A DNA stretch of 64,000 nt from CAVSJJ01 sp963771015. GTDB taxonomy: Bacteria; Actinomycetota; Actinomycetes; Actinomycetales; Dermatophilaceae. Below the pieces are notes generated by a model. It was not told where the DNA came from. It worked only from the letters and a program-made list of their open reading frames with translations, and made no database searches. Every line of letters begins with the position of its first letter. Position 1 is the first letter of the stretch. Below, piece after piece: positions 1 through 8,247 of this stretch. The stretch covers positions 62,001-126,000 of the forward strand of contig CAVYRN010000008.1 of NCBI GenBank assembly GCA_963771015.1, read 5' to 3'. Position numbers and translations under genes: made by a program.

Positions 1-79
1 GACGGTCATCCTGGCCATGGGCGCGGGCCGCAAGGCCGCGGCCGCCATCCACGACTACGTCATGTCCCTCGACGTCTGA
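1..79 (+). CDS. gltD: Glutamate synthase small subunit, C-terminal end (partial)
   Basis: Only the last 25 codons are in the window, read from base 2 to the TGA at 77-79. The peptide ends with ILAMGAGRKAAAAIHDYV, which is the conserved C-terminal helix after the last glycine-rich nucleotide-binding loop of GltD (beta subunit of NADPH glutamate synthase). The complete enzyme passes electrons from NADPH through FAD to the large subunit GltB for glutamate synthesis from glutamine and 2-oxoglutarate. GltB is expected upstream, outside the window. The identification rests on this short tail only, so another member of the same flavoprotein family is possible. Confidence 0.7.
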   Translation, partial: TVILAMGAGRKAAAAIHDYVMSLDV

Positions 80-100
80 GAGACCTGACCACCCGCGCCG

Positions 101-940
101 TCACATCTCCTCGTGGACGTCCGGATCGCCGCCGAACAGCCGCCCGTCGGGGCGGCCCAGGGCGGTGATCGCGGCCATCTCGTCCGCGCTCAGCGCGACG
201 TCGAACACGTCGAGGTTCTCGCGCTGCCGGGTCGGCGTCGCCGACTTCGGCAGCGGCACGGCGCCGAGCTGGACGTGCCAGCGGAGGATGACCTGGGCGG
301 GGGAGAGGCCGTGGGTCCGGGCGGCCGCGGCCACCGGCTCCTCGGCGTATGGGGCGTTGCGCTTGCCCAGCGGGCTCCAGGACTCGGTGCGAATCCCGAG
401 CTCGTCGTGGACCGCCCGCATCGCCGTCTGCGGGAAGTACGGGTGGAGCTCGACCTGGTTGACGGCCGGGACGACGCCTGTCTCGTCGATGATGCGGCGG
501 AGGTGGGTCTCGGTGAAGTTGCTGACGCCGATCGACCGGACGAGCCCGTCGCGCTGGGCCTGGACCAGCGCCCGCCAGGCCTGGGGATAGCGGTCCTGGC
601 TCGGGTTGGGCCAGTGGATGAGCGCGAGGTCGATCTGCTCGACGCCGAGGTCGGCGGCGGACTGACGCAGTGAGCGCAACGCCTGCTCGTAGTCGTGGTG
701 CCGACCGGGGATCTTCGTCGTGAGGAGGATCTCGTCGCGTGGAACGGGGGAGCGGCGCACCGCCTCGCCGACGTCACGCTCGTTGCCGTAGTTGACCGCC
801 GAGTCGATGAGCCGGTACCCGTTCTCGAGAGCGGCGACGATGGCGCCGATGCCGTCCTCGCCCCGCAGCGGGTAGGTCCCGAAGCCGACCGCCGGGAGGG
901 TCGTGCCGTCGTTGAGCCGGTATGCCGTGCCGGAGTCCAT
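101..940 (-). CDS. Aldo/keto reductase
   Basis: NADPH-dependent carbonyl reductase of 279 residues, the usual length for the single TIM-barrel family (2,5-diketo-D-gluconate reductase type). The catalytic tetrad is visible: Asp46 and Tyr51 in LIDSAVNYGNE, Lys76 in LTTKIP and His109 in LIHWPNP. The GVSNF strand motif and the C-terminal cofactor motif PLPKSATPTRQREN are also present. The ATG at 940 is chosen because the family starts with a short beta-hairpin just before VGFGTYPL; an in-frame extension to 1018 would run into the divergent gene and looks non-coding. It is divergent from the VOC gene, 55 bp apart. Substrate cannot be told from sequence. Confidence 0.9.
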   Translation of the reverse strand: MDSGTAYRLNDGTTLPAVGFGTYPLRGEDGIGAIVAALENGYRLIDSAVNYGNERDVGEAVRRSPVPRDEILLTTKIPGRHHDYEQALRSLRQSAADLGVEQIDLALIHWPNPSQDRYPQAWRALVQAQRDGLVRSIGVSNFTETHLRRIIDETGVVPAVNQVELHPYFPQTAMRAVHDELGIRTESWSPLGKRNAPYAEEPVAAAARTHGLSPAQVILRWHVQLGAVPLPKSATPTRQRENLDVFDVALSADEMAAITALGRPDGRLFGGDPDVHEEM

Positions 941-995
941 GGCCTCCACCGTAGGTGACCTACCAGGGAACCGGCGTGCGCGGCATACTGCCGAG

Positions 996-1403
996 ATGAC
1001 CGCACGCGTGGCCCACACGACCGTCGACTGCCAGAACGCCTACACCCTCTCGCAGTGGTGGAAGCAGGTGCTCGGCTACACGGACCTGCCCGACGACCCC
1101 AACCTGCCCGGGCACGAGGAGTGCATGATCGTCGATCCGGAAGGCGGCCACCGGATCCTCTTCATCGAGGTGCCGGAGGGCAAGAGCGTCAAGAACCGGC
1201 TGCACCTCGACCTCGAACCGCGCGACGGAAGTCGGGACGAGGAGCTGGGCCGGCTGCTCGAGCTCGGGGCGACCGAGCTCGCCGACCTACGCGACCGGTT
1301 CGGCCCGGGCACCGGCTGGGTCGTCCTCGCCGACCCGGAGGGGAACGAGTTCTGCATCCTGCGCAGTGCCGCCGAGCGTGCCGCCGCGCAGCCCGAGGCC
1401 TGA
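996..1403 (+). CDS. VOC (glyoxalase-like) domain protein
   Basis: A 135-residue protein with the single-module layout of actinobacterial glyoxalase-like VOC proteins. It has an N-terminal strand VAHTTVDCQN, helix with WWKQVLGY, the HLDLEPRD strand and the C-terminal LADPEGNEFCIL motif typical of the fold. VOC proteins use metal-assisted chemistry on small molecules or act as binding proteins; the substrate here is unknown. The ATG at 996 is preferred since upstream codons read through the intergenic spacer. The spacer just before it carries one CGGCATAC octamer (981-988). Confidence 0.85.
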   Translation: MTARVAHTTVDCQNAYTLSQWWKQVLGYTDLPDDPNLPGHEECMIVDPEGGHRILFIEVPEGKSVKNRLHLDLEPRDGSRDEELGRLLELGATELADLRDRFGPGTGWVVLADPEGNEFCILRSAAERAAAQPEA

Positions 1404-1561
1404 CCCGACTCCTCGGTCACACCTGCGCGACGGTCCGCACGTGCGGGCGCACGATGGAGATGTCAGCGGGGGCGGGCTCCCGCCCGGACGGGCCGGACCA
1501 CGTCCGCGGGACCGTCGCCACCTCGGCCCCCCGCCCGTCGGTCAGTCAAGGAGTGATCGCC

Positions 1562-1738
1562 ATGCAGATCCCGAGGGAGCACGTCACCCACTTCCTCAAG
1601 GAGCGGGGCCAGTCGTCCCGCATCGCCGAGGCCGAGGCGCTCCTTCCTGACCCGGTCGACACCGAGGAGCAGGCCGGGCACCTCGCCGAGCTGGGCATCG
1701 ACGTCGAGGACATCGCCCATCGAGGTCTGAACGACTGA
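1562..1738 (+). CDS. Small conserved-looking protein (58 aa), function unknown
   Basis: A 58-residue acidic protein starting MQIPREHVTHFLKERG. A strong ribosome binding site, AAGGAG at about 1547-1552, sits the right distance before the ATG at 1562, which is the main reason to call it. The sequence has two predicted helices and ends with a DIAHRGLND tail; there is no signal peptide or cysteine pair. It is monocistronic: 158 bp after the VOC gene and convergent with the next gene. I do not recognise the family. Confidence 0.7.
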   Translation: MQIPREHVTHFLKERGQSSRIAEAEALLPDPVDTEEQAGHLAELGIDVEDIAHRGLND

Positions 1739-1962
1739 ACGACAGCTGACGGGGCAATGTCGTTGCCGATGTGGTCCTGCCACGGCACTGTGGCCCCTCG
1801 GATGGGTGGACAACACAGGCTCCGCCAACATGGCTGCCACGCCGGCCGGACGGGTGCGGGCGCCCTCCTCCCGGGCCCACCCAGTTTACGCCGATAATCA
1901 ACATTATGTCATTTCGTCGACGACGCCCCGATGCCTCGCTCACTCCCCTGCGCCGTCCGGTG
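1739..1962. other. Convergent spacer with an AT-rich patch
   Basis: No gene is seen in this 224-bp gap between two convergent genes. About 1880-1920 is markedly AT-rich for this genome (for example GATAATCAACATTATGTC). It may hold a promoter-like or protein-binding site, but no good -35/-10 pair could be assigned to either strand and no stable hairpin stands out. Confidence 0.4.
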
Positions 1963-2541
1963 TCAGCCGAGCGCGGCAAGGAAGGCCAGCACCCGCGACC
2001 TGAGCAGCTCGGCGGCCTCGGGCTCGAACGATGTGAGACTGCTGTCGGCGAAGAGGTGCCGGTCACCGCGGTACTCGAACAGCTCCGCCTGCGGCGTCGC
2101 CGCCACGAAGTCCCGGGCCGCGGCGAGGTCGCCCTCGTCGGCGAAGTACGGGTCCGCGTCCATCCCGTGGACCTGGACCGGCACGCCCGCCGGCCAGGAC
2201 GTCCCGAACTCCGTCGGTGGCACGAAAGACTCGAGGAGCAGGGCCCCACGTGCGCCGGACCGGGTCTGGGCGAGCCGTTGGGCCGGCAGGACGCCGAGCG
2301 AGAACCCCGCATAGACCAGCCCCTCCCCCAGCTCGCCGGCCGCCCGCAGGCCTCGTGCCGTCAGCTCGTCGAAGCCGATCTCGGCGGCGTGCGCCACACC
2401 ATCGCCGAGGGCGACGAAGGTCCGTCCGTCGTAGAGGTCCGGGGTGTGCACGACATGGCCGGCGGACCGGACCTCGTCAGCGAAGGCCCTGATCCCGTCG
2501 GTGAGGCCCTGAGCGTGGTGGAACAGCAGCATCTCGACCAT
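1963..2541 (-). CDS. Dienelactone hydrolase family protein
   Basis: Alpha/beta hydrolase of 192 residues with dienelactone-hydrolase layout: FHHAQGLTDG near the start, nucleophile elbow AGFSLG, acid in MDADPYF, and histidine in GDRHLFADSS. Classic dienelactone hydrolases have Cys at the nucleophile position; here it is Ser, as in many uncharacterised actinobacterial relatives. The ATG at 2541 matches the family start just before the first strand; the upstream in-frame residues to 2616 are proline/arginine-rich and look like spacer. Substrate unknown. Confidence 0.8.
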   Translation of the reverse strand: MVEMLLFHHAQGLTDGIRAFADEVRSAGHVVHTPDLYDGRTFVALGDGVAHAAEIGFDELTARGLRAAGELGEGLVYAGFSLGVLPAQRLAQTRSGARGALLLESFVPPTEFGTSWPAGVPVQVHGMDADPYFADEGDLAAARDFVAATPQAELFEYRGDRHLFADSSLTSFEPEAAELLRSRVLAFLAALG

Positions 2542-2670
2542 GGCGGAACGGTAGACGGCAGGACCGACAGGCGCCGGCTGCGGCCCACCCGGCGCCCGAA
2601 CGGCGAACGGCCGCAACCATCCGTCCAGGGGTGACGATGGTCGCGGCCGTTAACCGGCGAGGAGGGGGTC

Positions 2671-3504
2671 TCAGCCGGTCGTCGCGCCTTCGCTGGTGGC
2701 GGTATCGCCGACCGAGCTCGGCAGCGCGGTGGAGGCGTCCTTGGGAGCCTTGTCCTTGGGAGCCTTGTCCTTCACCGGCTTGTCCGGCGTCCGCTTCGCC
2801 TTCTTCTCGTGCGTGGTCTTCGGCGGCTTGGCCGTCGGGTCCGCACCCTTCTTGGCGGCGATGACGTCGGCGCAGTAGGCATCGACCTGGTCCACTCCCC
2901 CGGCCGCCGCGACGAGGTTGGCGTACGACGTCGAGGTGGGCGCAAGCCCGCCCTTGGTGAACGCGGTACACAGCCCGTATGCCGCGGGGCCGGTCGCGTT
3001 GTTCTTCACCGTGGTGCTGGGGTCGGCCTCGGGCGACGAGGTCGGCTCCTCCGTCGGCGTCGACTCGGGAGTGGTCTCGTCGGTCGGGGTCGACTCGTCG
3101 GAGGGCAGCCCGGCGCTCGGCGTTGAGTCGGCGGTGCCGGCGGACATCATCCGGTCCGCGACCGTCTGCAGCGGGCCGGGCAGGGCGCCCGCGTACGCCG
3201 CCGCGGACACACCGGTGAGGAGAAGCCCGGCCGCGACCATCGAGGCGACGAGCCGGCGCCTCATCGGCATCCGTGCGGGCGGTGCCGACAGCTCGGCCTC
3301 GAGCGTCACGGCGGCTCCCGGGCCGAACGTCAGGAAGGTCTCCATCGCGTCGGCGGCTCCGGCGAGCTCGCTCGCGCGGGCCGGGCCGGATGCGGCGTGG
3401 AACACGGCGGTCAGGTCCTCGGACAGGACGTCGGTCCGTCCGGCAAGGAACATGTCCGCGACGCCGAAGTCATCGACGTGGGACGGGGCGTTGTGATGTG
3501 TCAT
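2671..3504 (-). CDS. Membrane-anchored partner of ECF sigma factor (putative anti-sigma-like)
   Basis: A 277-residue protein encoded 4 bp downstream of an ECF sigma gene, so almost certainly co-expressed and translationally coupled. Residues 1-75 are cytoplasmic. One transmembrane helix (about 82-105) follows an RRR anchor and is followed by AYAGALPGPLQ, a motif often seen in actinobacterial sigma-linked membrane proteins. The outer part is Thr/Pro/Glu-rich (about 120-165), then a small domain with two cysteines (AYGLCTAF and AYCADVIA), then a lysine-rich tail with a KDKAPKDKAPKD repeat. No HxxxCxxC zinc anti-sigma motif is present. The anti-sigma role is inference from context only. Confidence 0.65.
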   Translation of the reverse strand: MTHHNAPSHVDDFGVADMFLAGRTDVLSEDLTAVFHAASGPARASELAGAADAMETFLTFGPGAAVTLEAELSAPPARMPMRRRLVASMVAAGLLLTGVSAAAYAGALPGPLQTVADRMMSAGTADSTPSAGLPSDESTPTDETTPESTPTEEPTSSPEADPSTTVKNNATGPAAYGLCTAFTKGGLAPTSTSYANLVAAAGGVDQVDAYCADVIAAKKGADPTAKPPKTTHEKKAKRTPDKPVKDKAPKDKAPKDASTALPSSVGDTATSEGATTG

Positions 3505-3508
3505 GGCA

Positions 3509-4093
3509 CTAGGAGAACGATCTCGTGTCGCCGCCCGTTACGCCCACGAGGTCGGCGGCGAGGATCGCCTCCAGGCGGCGCAGCGCCCGATGCACGGCGA
3601 CCCGGACCGCCCCGGGGGTGCGACCGGTGACCTCGGCGACATCCGCGACGTCGAGGCCCATGACGACCCGGAGCATGATGAGCTCGGCCTGCGGATGCGG
3701 AAGGCGCCCGATGAGCTCAAGGGCGGACTGGGTGGACATCTTCGCGGCGATGAGATCGGCCGGGTCGGGTGCGGCCCCGTCGACGTCCAGGCTCTGCAGG
3801 TCGTCGATGAGATCCACCCGGCGCCGCGCTGACGCCCGGACCTGGTCGATGTGATGGTTGCGGGCCACGGTCACCAGCCAGCGGCGGAACCCCGCCTCGC
3901 TGCCGGAGAAGTCCCCCAGCCGCTCGATGACCCGCATCCACGTCACGCTCGCAACGTCCTCGGCATCGGTGCCCGCGAGCACCCTGAGGTAGCGCAGCAG
4001 CATCGGCTGGGCATCACGCCACAGCTCGCCGAAGGCCAGCGGGTCGCCCGACTGCGCGCGCTCGAGCAGGTCCTCGAACCTGGGGCCAAGCAT
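3509..4093 (-). CDS. RNA polymerase ECF-type sigma factor (sigma-70 family)
   Basis: A 194-residue extracytoplasmic-function sigma factor. Region 2 is visible as LLRYLRVLAG..DAEDVASVTWMRVIERL followed by FRRWLVTVARNHHIDQVR, and region 4 as LPHPQAELIMLRVVMG with the helix-turn-helix VADVAEVTGRTPGAVRVAVHRALRRL. Spacing between regions 2 and 4 is normal. It is followed after 4 bp by a single-pass membrane protein, the usual sigma/anti-sigma arrangement. A 16-bp inverted repeat lies 27 bp upstream of the ATG and may be an operator. Target regulon unknown. Confidence 0.9.
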   Translation of the reverse strand: MLGPRFEDLLERAQSGDPLAFGELWRDAQPMLLRYLRVLAGTDAEDVASVTWMRVIERLGDFSGSEAGFRRWLVTVARNHHIDQVRASARRRVDLIDDLQSLDVDGAAPDPADLIAAKMSTQSALELIGRLPHPQAELIMLRVVMGLDVADVAEVTGRTPGAVRVAVHRALRRLEAILAADLVGVTGGDTRSFS

Positions 4094-4119
4094 GGGCGCC
4101 TCTCGGGGGTCGTGAGAGC

Positions 4120-4135
4120 GGGTGCTGAAGCACCC
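4120..4135. promoter_or_regulatory. Inverted repeat upstream of the ECF sigma gene
   Basis: A perfect 7+7 bp inverted repeat with a 2-nt centre, GGGTGCTGAAGCACCC, lies 27 bp before the sigma factor start codon. Position and symmetry suit an operator or a leader hairpin. No regulator is known. Confidence 0.35.
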
Positions 4136-4282
4136 ACCGATGTTCTATCGACCACCGGGCCTTCCCCGCCACGCCCGAACGGTCGGTCCCGGGTCATCCG
4201 TACGGCCCTCCCCGATGCCTCGTCCGGGCCGGCCGGGCTCGGCGCGAGCGGAGTCCCGAGACGGGTGGCGTTCTAGGGTGGC

Positions 4283-5122
4283 GTGGTGACCTTCTCGATC
4301 GTGGCCCAGATGGGCGAGGCACTCGGCGTCGCCGTCGCCAGCAGGTTCCTCGCGGTCGGCTCCGTCGTCCCGGGTGCGCGTCTCGGGGTCGGTGCCGTGG
4401 CGACCCAGTCCTTCGCCCGAGTCGCCTACATCCCCGAGCTCCTTGACGCCCTCGCGGCCGGGGCCACGCCTACGGCCGGTCTCGACGCCGCCATCGCGGC
4501 CGACGAGGGGCGCTCCGCCCGGCAGGTCGGGGTCGTCGGTGCCGCGGGCGCCGCCACGTTCACCGGCGGCGACTGCATGCCGTGGGCCGGTGGCCGGACG
4601 GGGAGCGGCCCCGGTACGGCATACGCCATCCAGGGCAACATCCTCGTCGGGCCCCAGGTCGTGGAGGAGATGGAGCGGGCCTGGCTGGAGGGTGTCGGGC
4701 AACCCTTCGCCAGGCGCCTCGTCGCGGCGCTGCTCGCCGGGGATGCCGCAGGCGGCGACGCCCGCGGGCGGCAGAGCGCTGCGCTGTACGCCGTGGCCCC
4801 CGGCGCCGGTTACGACCATGCCGGGGTGCTCGCCGACCTCCGCGTCGACGACCACCCGGACGCTCCGAGGGAGCTGGCGCGGATCCAGGACCTCCACGAC
4901 CTGTACTTCGGCGTCCCCGAGGACGTTGAACCGCTCGCCGGACCCCTTCGGGACGAGGTCGCCCGACGGTTGCTCACCCTCGGTGAGCGGGACGCGGGCA
5001 CCGACACCGCCGCCGCGCTGGAGCGGTGGATGGGCGAGGCCAACCTCGAGATGCGCCACTCCCCCGGCGGCATCGACGCCCGGGTGCTCGCCGAGCTGCG
5101 GGCGGCCACGCCGACCGCCTGA
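4283..5122 (+). CDS. DUF1028 family protein (Ntn-hydrolase-like)
   Basis: A 279-residue DUF1028 protein. It opens with TFSIVAQMGEALGVAVAS, the family hallmark, then VGAVATQSFA, GDCMPWAGG and AIQGNIL, all conserved positions of the family. DUF1028 proteins resemble N-terminal-nucleophile hydrolases but their reaction is not established. Two adjacent GTG codons (4283 and 4286) can start it; the second gives the more usual MTFSIVA start. It is divergent from the sigma gene with 189 bp between. Confidence 0.85.
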   Translation: MVTFSIVAQMGEALGVAVASRFLAVGSVVPGARLGVGAVATQSFARVAYIPELLDALAAGATPTAGLDAAIAADEGRSARQVGVVGAAGAATFTGGDCMPWAGGRTGSGPGTAYAIQGNILVGPQVVEEMERAWLEGVGQPFARRLVAALLAGDAAGGDARGRQSAALYAVAPGAGYDHAGVLADLRVDDHPDAPRELARIQDLHDLYFGVPEDVEPLAGPLRDEVARRLLTLGERDAGTDTAAALERWMGEANLEMRHSPGGIDARVLAELRAATPTA

Positions 5123-5127
5123 CCGCC

Positions 5128-5997
5128 CTAGCCGCTCGGGCGCAGGCCCGTCGACCAGAGCTCGCGGGTCTGCAGCGCCCAGAAGGCCGCGAACTCGACG
5201 ATGAGCGCCGCCTCCAGCCACAGCACGAGGTGCGCGGTGCCCACGTCGGCCACCTCGAGGACGATGACGACCCCCAGGGTGAGGACCATCGCGACCCCGA
5301 CGGCGGCATAGCCCGTGCGCAGCGCCTCGCCGAGCGGGAGGTCCTTGTCGCTGCGCTGACGACCGACCCCGAGGGCGTTGAGCGCCATGACGACGACGAG
5401 GCAGAGGAACATCGTGATCGCCGAGGCGTCGTGGGCCCAGCGGAGGAACGTGTCGCGGGCGAGCCCGAACAGGACGGCCGCACCCACCACGAGAACCGCC
5501 GCGGCTGCCGCTCCGCCGACGTCGACGGGCTGCCAGCCGGTGGTGGCGCGCTCTCGACGGGCCGCCCATATCGCCCACGCCAGAGCGACGCCTCCCACGA
5601 CCAGGAGGGCGAAGACGTTGTTGGCCACGTCGTCGCGGATGGTGGCCACGGCGTTGGCGGAGCTCGTGCGGCAGGTCCCGCCGGCCGGGGTCGGGACGAA
5701 GGCAACGCCGAGGGAGAGGATGCCGGCGAGGTTGAGCAGGACGTCCTCAGGCTCGGTGTTGCCCTTGAGAGCCACGAGACAGACGCCGACGGCGACCAGG
5801 ACGCCGACGAAGACCCCCCGGACCGGCGTGTAGTAGTACGAGCTGATCGAGACCTCCCAGCAGGCGGGCTCGCGGGTCAGCCCCTCGCGGAGCACCGCGA
5901 CACCCAGCAGGCCGACGAGGAAGATCATGGCGAGCCGCAGGTAGCGGTACGTCTTGATGACGTTGTCGCCGCCCACCGGCCGGCCCGGCGCGCCCAT
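5128..5997 (-). CDS. Multi-pass membrane protein, unknown function
   Basis: A 289-residue integral membrane protein with about seven hydrophobic helices (approximately 20-40, 60-80, 87-103, 125-147, 160-180, 190-210 and 230-262). The loop SISSYYYTPVRGVF after helix 1 is a distinctive conserved-looking motif, and a loop with one Cys (GGTCRTSSANAV) faces the other side. I cannot name a family or transport substrate. It is convergent with the DUF1028 gene (5 bp) and ends the strand-minus run that starts with yciO upstream. Confidence 0.75.
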   Translation of the reverse strand: MGAPGRPVGGDNVIKTYRYLRLAMIFLVGLLGVAVLREGLTREPACWEVSISSYYYTPVRGVFVGVLVAVGVCLVALKGNTEPEDVLLNLAGILSLGVAFVPTPAGGTCRTSSANAVATIRDDVANNVFALLVVGGVALAWAIWAARRERATTGWQPVDVGGAAAAAVLVVGAAVLFGLARDTFLRWAHDASAITMFLCLVVVMALNALGVGRQRSDKDLPLGEALRTGYAAVGVAMVLTLGVVIVLEVADVGTAHLVLWLEAALIVEFAAFWALQTRELWSTGLRPSG

Positions 5998-6003
5998 CGA
6001 CGG

Positions 6004-6624
6004 TTACCCGAACCGCGCGGGGTCGCCGGCCCCGGTGCGGACGACCTCGACGGTGTCGTCGGACAGGTCGATGACGGTCGTCGGCTCCCCGGGGCACTCG
6101 CCGGCATCGACGATGGCATCGACGGCGTGGTCGAGCGACTCCTTGACGACCCAGCCCTCGGTCATCGGCTCGGTCTGGCCCGGCATGAGCAGGGTGCTCG
6201 ACAGGAGGGGCTCGCCGATCTCGGCCAGCAGCGCCCGGACCACCGGATGGTCCGGGATCCGGACCCCGACCGTGCGCTTCTTCGGGTGGAGCAGTCGACG
6301 CGGGACCTCATGGGTGGCCGGCAGGATGAAGGTGTAGGGCCCGGGCGTCGCGGCCTTGACGGCGCGGAAGACGGTGTTGTCGACGTGCACGAACTGCCCG
6401 AGCTGGGCGAAGTCCTTGCAGACCAGGGTGTAGTGGTGCTTGTCGTCGAGCCGGCGGATCTCGCGTATCCGGTCCTTGGCGTCCTGGTTCCCGAGCATGG
6501 CGCCGAGGGCGTAGCCGGAGTCGGTGGGATATGCGATGAGGCCACCGTCCCGGAGGATCTCGGCGACCTGGCGCACGGCGCGGGGCTGGGGGTCCACGGG
6601 GTGCATCTCGACGTAGCGGGCCAT
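6004..6624 (-). CDS. yciO: L-threonylcarbamoyladenylate synthase-type protein (YciO/YrdC family)
   Basis: A 206-residue YrdC/Sua5-fold protein of the YciO subgroup. The signature GGLIAYPTDSGYALG and IREIRRLDDKHHYTLVCKD matches Escherichia coli YciO closely. The fold binds ATP and threonylcarbamoyl-AMP; members make or bind the precursor for tRNA t6A37, though the physiological role of YciO itself is less certain than that of TsaC. No C-terminal Sua5 domain is present. It is 6 bp upstream of the membrane protein gene, so the two are probably co-transcribed. Confidence 0.88.
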   Translation of the reverse strand: MARYVEMHPVDPQPRAVRQVAEILRDGGLIAYPTDSGYALGAMLGNQDAKDRIREIRRLDDKHHYTLVCKDFAQLGQFVHVDNTVFRAVKAATPGPYTFILPATHEVPRRLLHPKKRTVGVRIPDHPVVRALLAEIGEPLLSSTLLMPGQTEPMTEGWVVKESLDHAVDAIVDAGECPGEPTTVIDLSDDTVEVVRTGAGDPARFG

Positions 6625-6643
6625 GCCCCAGGTTAAGCGAGGA

Positions 6644-7075
6644 TCAGGCCTGCGTCATCGTGACCGGGCTGCCGAGCTGGATGGTCCGCGAGACCGAGCA
6701 CAGCAGGTCGTGGCTCTTGGCGATGGCGCGCGGGAGCCGCTCACGGGCGGTGTCGCCGCCCTCTCCCGCGGGGAAGACGACCCGGAACGTCACCTCGAGG
6801 CCGGTCATGTGGTTGCCGTCCGCGTCGCGCACCTTCTGGCCGACCGACACGACCTCGAACTCCGCCGGCTCGGCGTGTCGGCTCGTCATGTAGTCGACGT
6901 CGATGGCGCTGCACCCGGCCATCGCGGCGAGGAGCAGCTCGACCGGACGGAAGTCCGCGCCCTCGCCGCCCAGGTGGATCGTGCCGCCCCGCTCGTTGGT
7001 CGCGTCGAACTCCGCGAACCCGGTCCGGGTCAGGGTGACGCGGCGGTGGCCGGTGTCGGTGTTCTCGTCGGTCAT
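6644..7075 (-). CDS. OsmC family peroxiredoxin-like protein
   Basis: A 143-residue OsmC/Ohr-fold protein. The two redox cysteines are at Cys55 (AMAGCSAIDV) and Cys126 (SHDLLCSVSR), at the spacing expected for the family. These proteins reduce organic hydroperoxides as homodimers in the cytoplasm. The sequence is closer to the YhfA/OsmC-like branch than to Ohr, so the peroxide substrate is not certain. It begins 1 bp after the stop of the DUF1697 gene, suggesting one transcript. Confidence 0.88.
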   Translation of the reverse strand: MTDENTDTGHRRVTLTRTGFAEFDATNERGGTIHLGGEGADFRPVELLLAAMAGCSAIDVDYMTSRHAEPAEFEVVSVGQKVRDADGNHMTGLEVTFRVVFPAGEGGDTARERLPRAIAKSHDLLCSVSRTIQLGSPVTMTQA

Positions 7076-7076
7076 C

Positions 7077-7616
7077 TCAGTCGCTCCACTTCTCGGCGAT
7101 GGTGCGCACGACCGCCAGGTCGCGCCAGGTCGTGGTCAGCCCGGTCATCTTCTCGAGTCGGGCGTTGGTCAGGCGGATCGTATGGAAGGCGATGGAGAAC
7201 TCGCCGAGAACGGCGTCGCTGAGCACCCGCAGCGCCTCACCCGGCCTGTCCCACGCCTCCAGCAGGCGTCGTCCCTCACCGGGCACGGGCCCGGATGCCA
7301 GGGCGAGATAGCGCTTGGGCTCCCCGCGCAGCATCGCGGGTATGCCGTCGGCCTGGGCGAGCAGGGACGCCAGCTCCCGCGGGGTACGGACGATGGCTGG
7401 GATCTCGAAACCGGCCCGCTCGGCCAGGAGGGCCTCCAGCGTCGCGGCCACCTTGGCCGGCGAGCGCATCGCCGTCGAGACGTGGACGTTGCCGCTCTGG
7501 ATATGCGTCTCGACGTCCCCGAACCCGCCGTCGACGAGCGCCGCTCGCAGGTCGGCCATCTTGACGAACCGGCCGCCGACGTTGACGGCCCGCAGGAAGG
7601 CGACGTACCGCGGCAT
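7077..7616 (-). CDS. DUF1697 family protein
   Basis: A 179-residue DUF1697 protein. The start MPRYVAFLRAVNVGG and the IQSGNVHVST motif are diagnostic of the family; the C-terminal part has the usual RLTNARLEKMTGL-TTTWRD motif. Biochemical function is not established. The ATG at 7616 agrees with the family start, and the divergent phosphatase gene begins 25 bp away. An ATA isoleucine codon here is part of a GTATGCCG octamer at 7340. Confidence 0.88.
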   Translation of the reverse strand: MPRYVAFLRAVNVGGRFVKMADLRAALVDGGFGDVETHIQSGNVHVSTAMRSPAKVAATLEALLAERAGFEIPAIVRTPRELASLLAQADGIPAMLRGEPKRYLALASGPVPGEGRRLLEAWDRPGEALRVLSDAVLGEFSIAFHTIRLTNARLEKMTGLTTTWRDLAVVRTIAEKWSD

Positions 7617-7641
7617 GAGGCGATCCTGCCAGAGTGGGGCC

Positions 7642-8235
7642 ATGGACTCTCTGCCGCCGGGCCGTCTCGTGCTCGTCCGCCACGGCGAGACCGCGTGGGC
7701 CCAGCAGGGCCGCCACACCGGCCTCACCGACGTGGTGCTCACCCCCGACGGAGAGGCCCAGGCCCGGCGGCTGGCCGGTCCGCTGGACGGGTTCTCGTTC
7801 GGGCTGACGCTGTGCTCGCCTCTGCAGCGGGCCCGCCGGACCGCCGAGCTCGCGGGACGCCGACCCGCCGTCGACCCCGATCTCGTCGAGTGGGACTACG
7901 GCGGCTACGAGGGTCTGACCACCGAGCAGGTCCGGGAGTGGCGCGGCGACGGCTGGACCGTCTTCGGGGACGGGGTCGTGCCGGGGACCACGCCCGGGGA
8001 GAGCCTCGCCCAGGTGGCGACCCGGGCCGACCGGGTGCTGGCTCGGGTCGTCCCCGCTCTGGAGGGGGGCGACGCGCTGCTCGTGGGGCACGGGCACGCC
8101 CTGCGGATCCTCGCGGCCCGCTACCTCGGCCGGGACCCGGATCTGGCCGCCCAGCTCGTCCTCGGGCCCGGGACCATGAGCGTGCTGGGGTACGAGCACA
8201 CTCGCGCCGTCCTGTCGTGGAACGTGGCGCCGTAG
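7642..8235 (+). CDS. Histidine phosphatase (phosphoglycerate mutase superfamily)
   Basis: A 197-residue enzyme of the RHG family. His14 in LVRHGETAW is the phosphorylated residue, Arg63/Arg66 region (SPLQRARRTAEL) and Glu83 (LVEWDYG) complete the pocket, and the second His150 is in GHGHALR. Broad-specificity acid sugar phosphatases of this branch (GpmB/CobC-like) act in the cytoplasm. The ATG at 7642 gives the first strand in the correct place; no strong Shine-Dalgarno is visible. Substrate is not predictable. Confidence 0.9.
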   Translation: MDSLPPGRLVLVRHGETAWAQQGRHTGLTDVVLTPDGEAQARRLAGPLDGFSFGLTLCSPLQRARRTAELAGRRPAVDPDLVEWDYGGYEGLTTEQVREWRGDGWTVFGDGVVPGTTPGESLAQVATRADRVLARVVPALEGGDALLVGHGHALRILAARYLGRDPDLAAQLVLGPGTMSVLGYEHTRAVLSWNVAP

Positions 8236-8247
8236 CCGGGTCCCACG

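Noticed and set aside
5026..6636. Long plus-strand open frame of about 536 codons opposite the membrane protein and yciO
   Set aside because: It is antisense to well-supported genes, has no domain motif and shows the Asp/Arg/Gly-rich composition of a GC-driven shadow frame.
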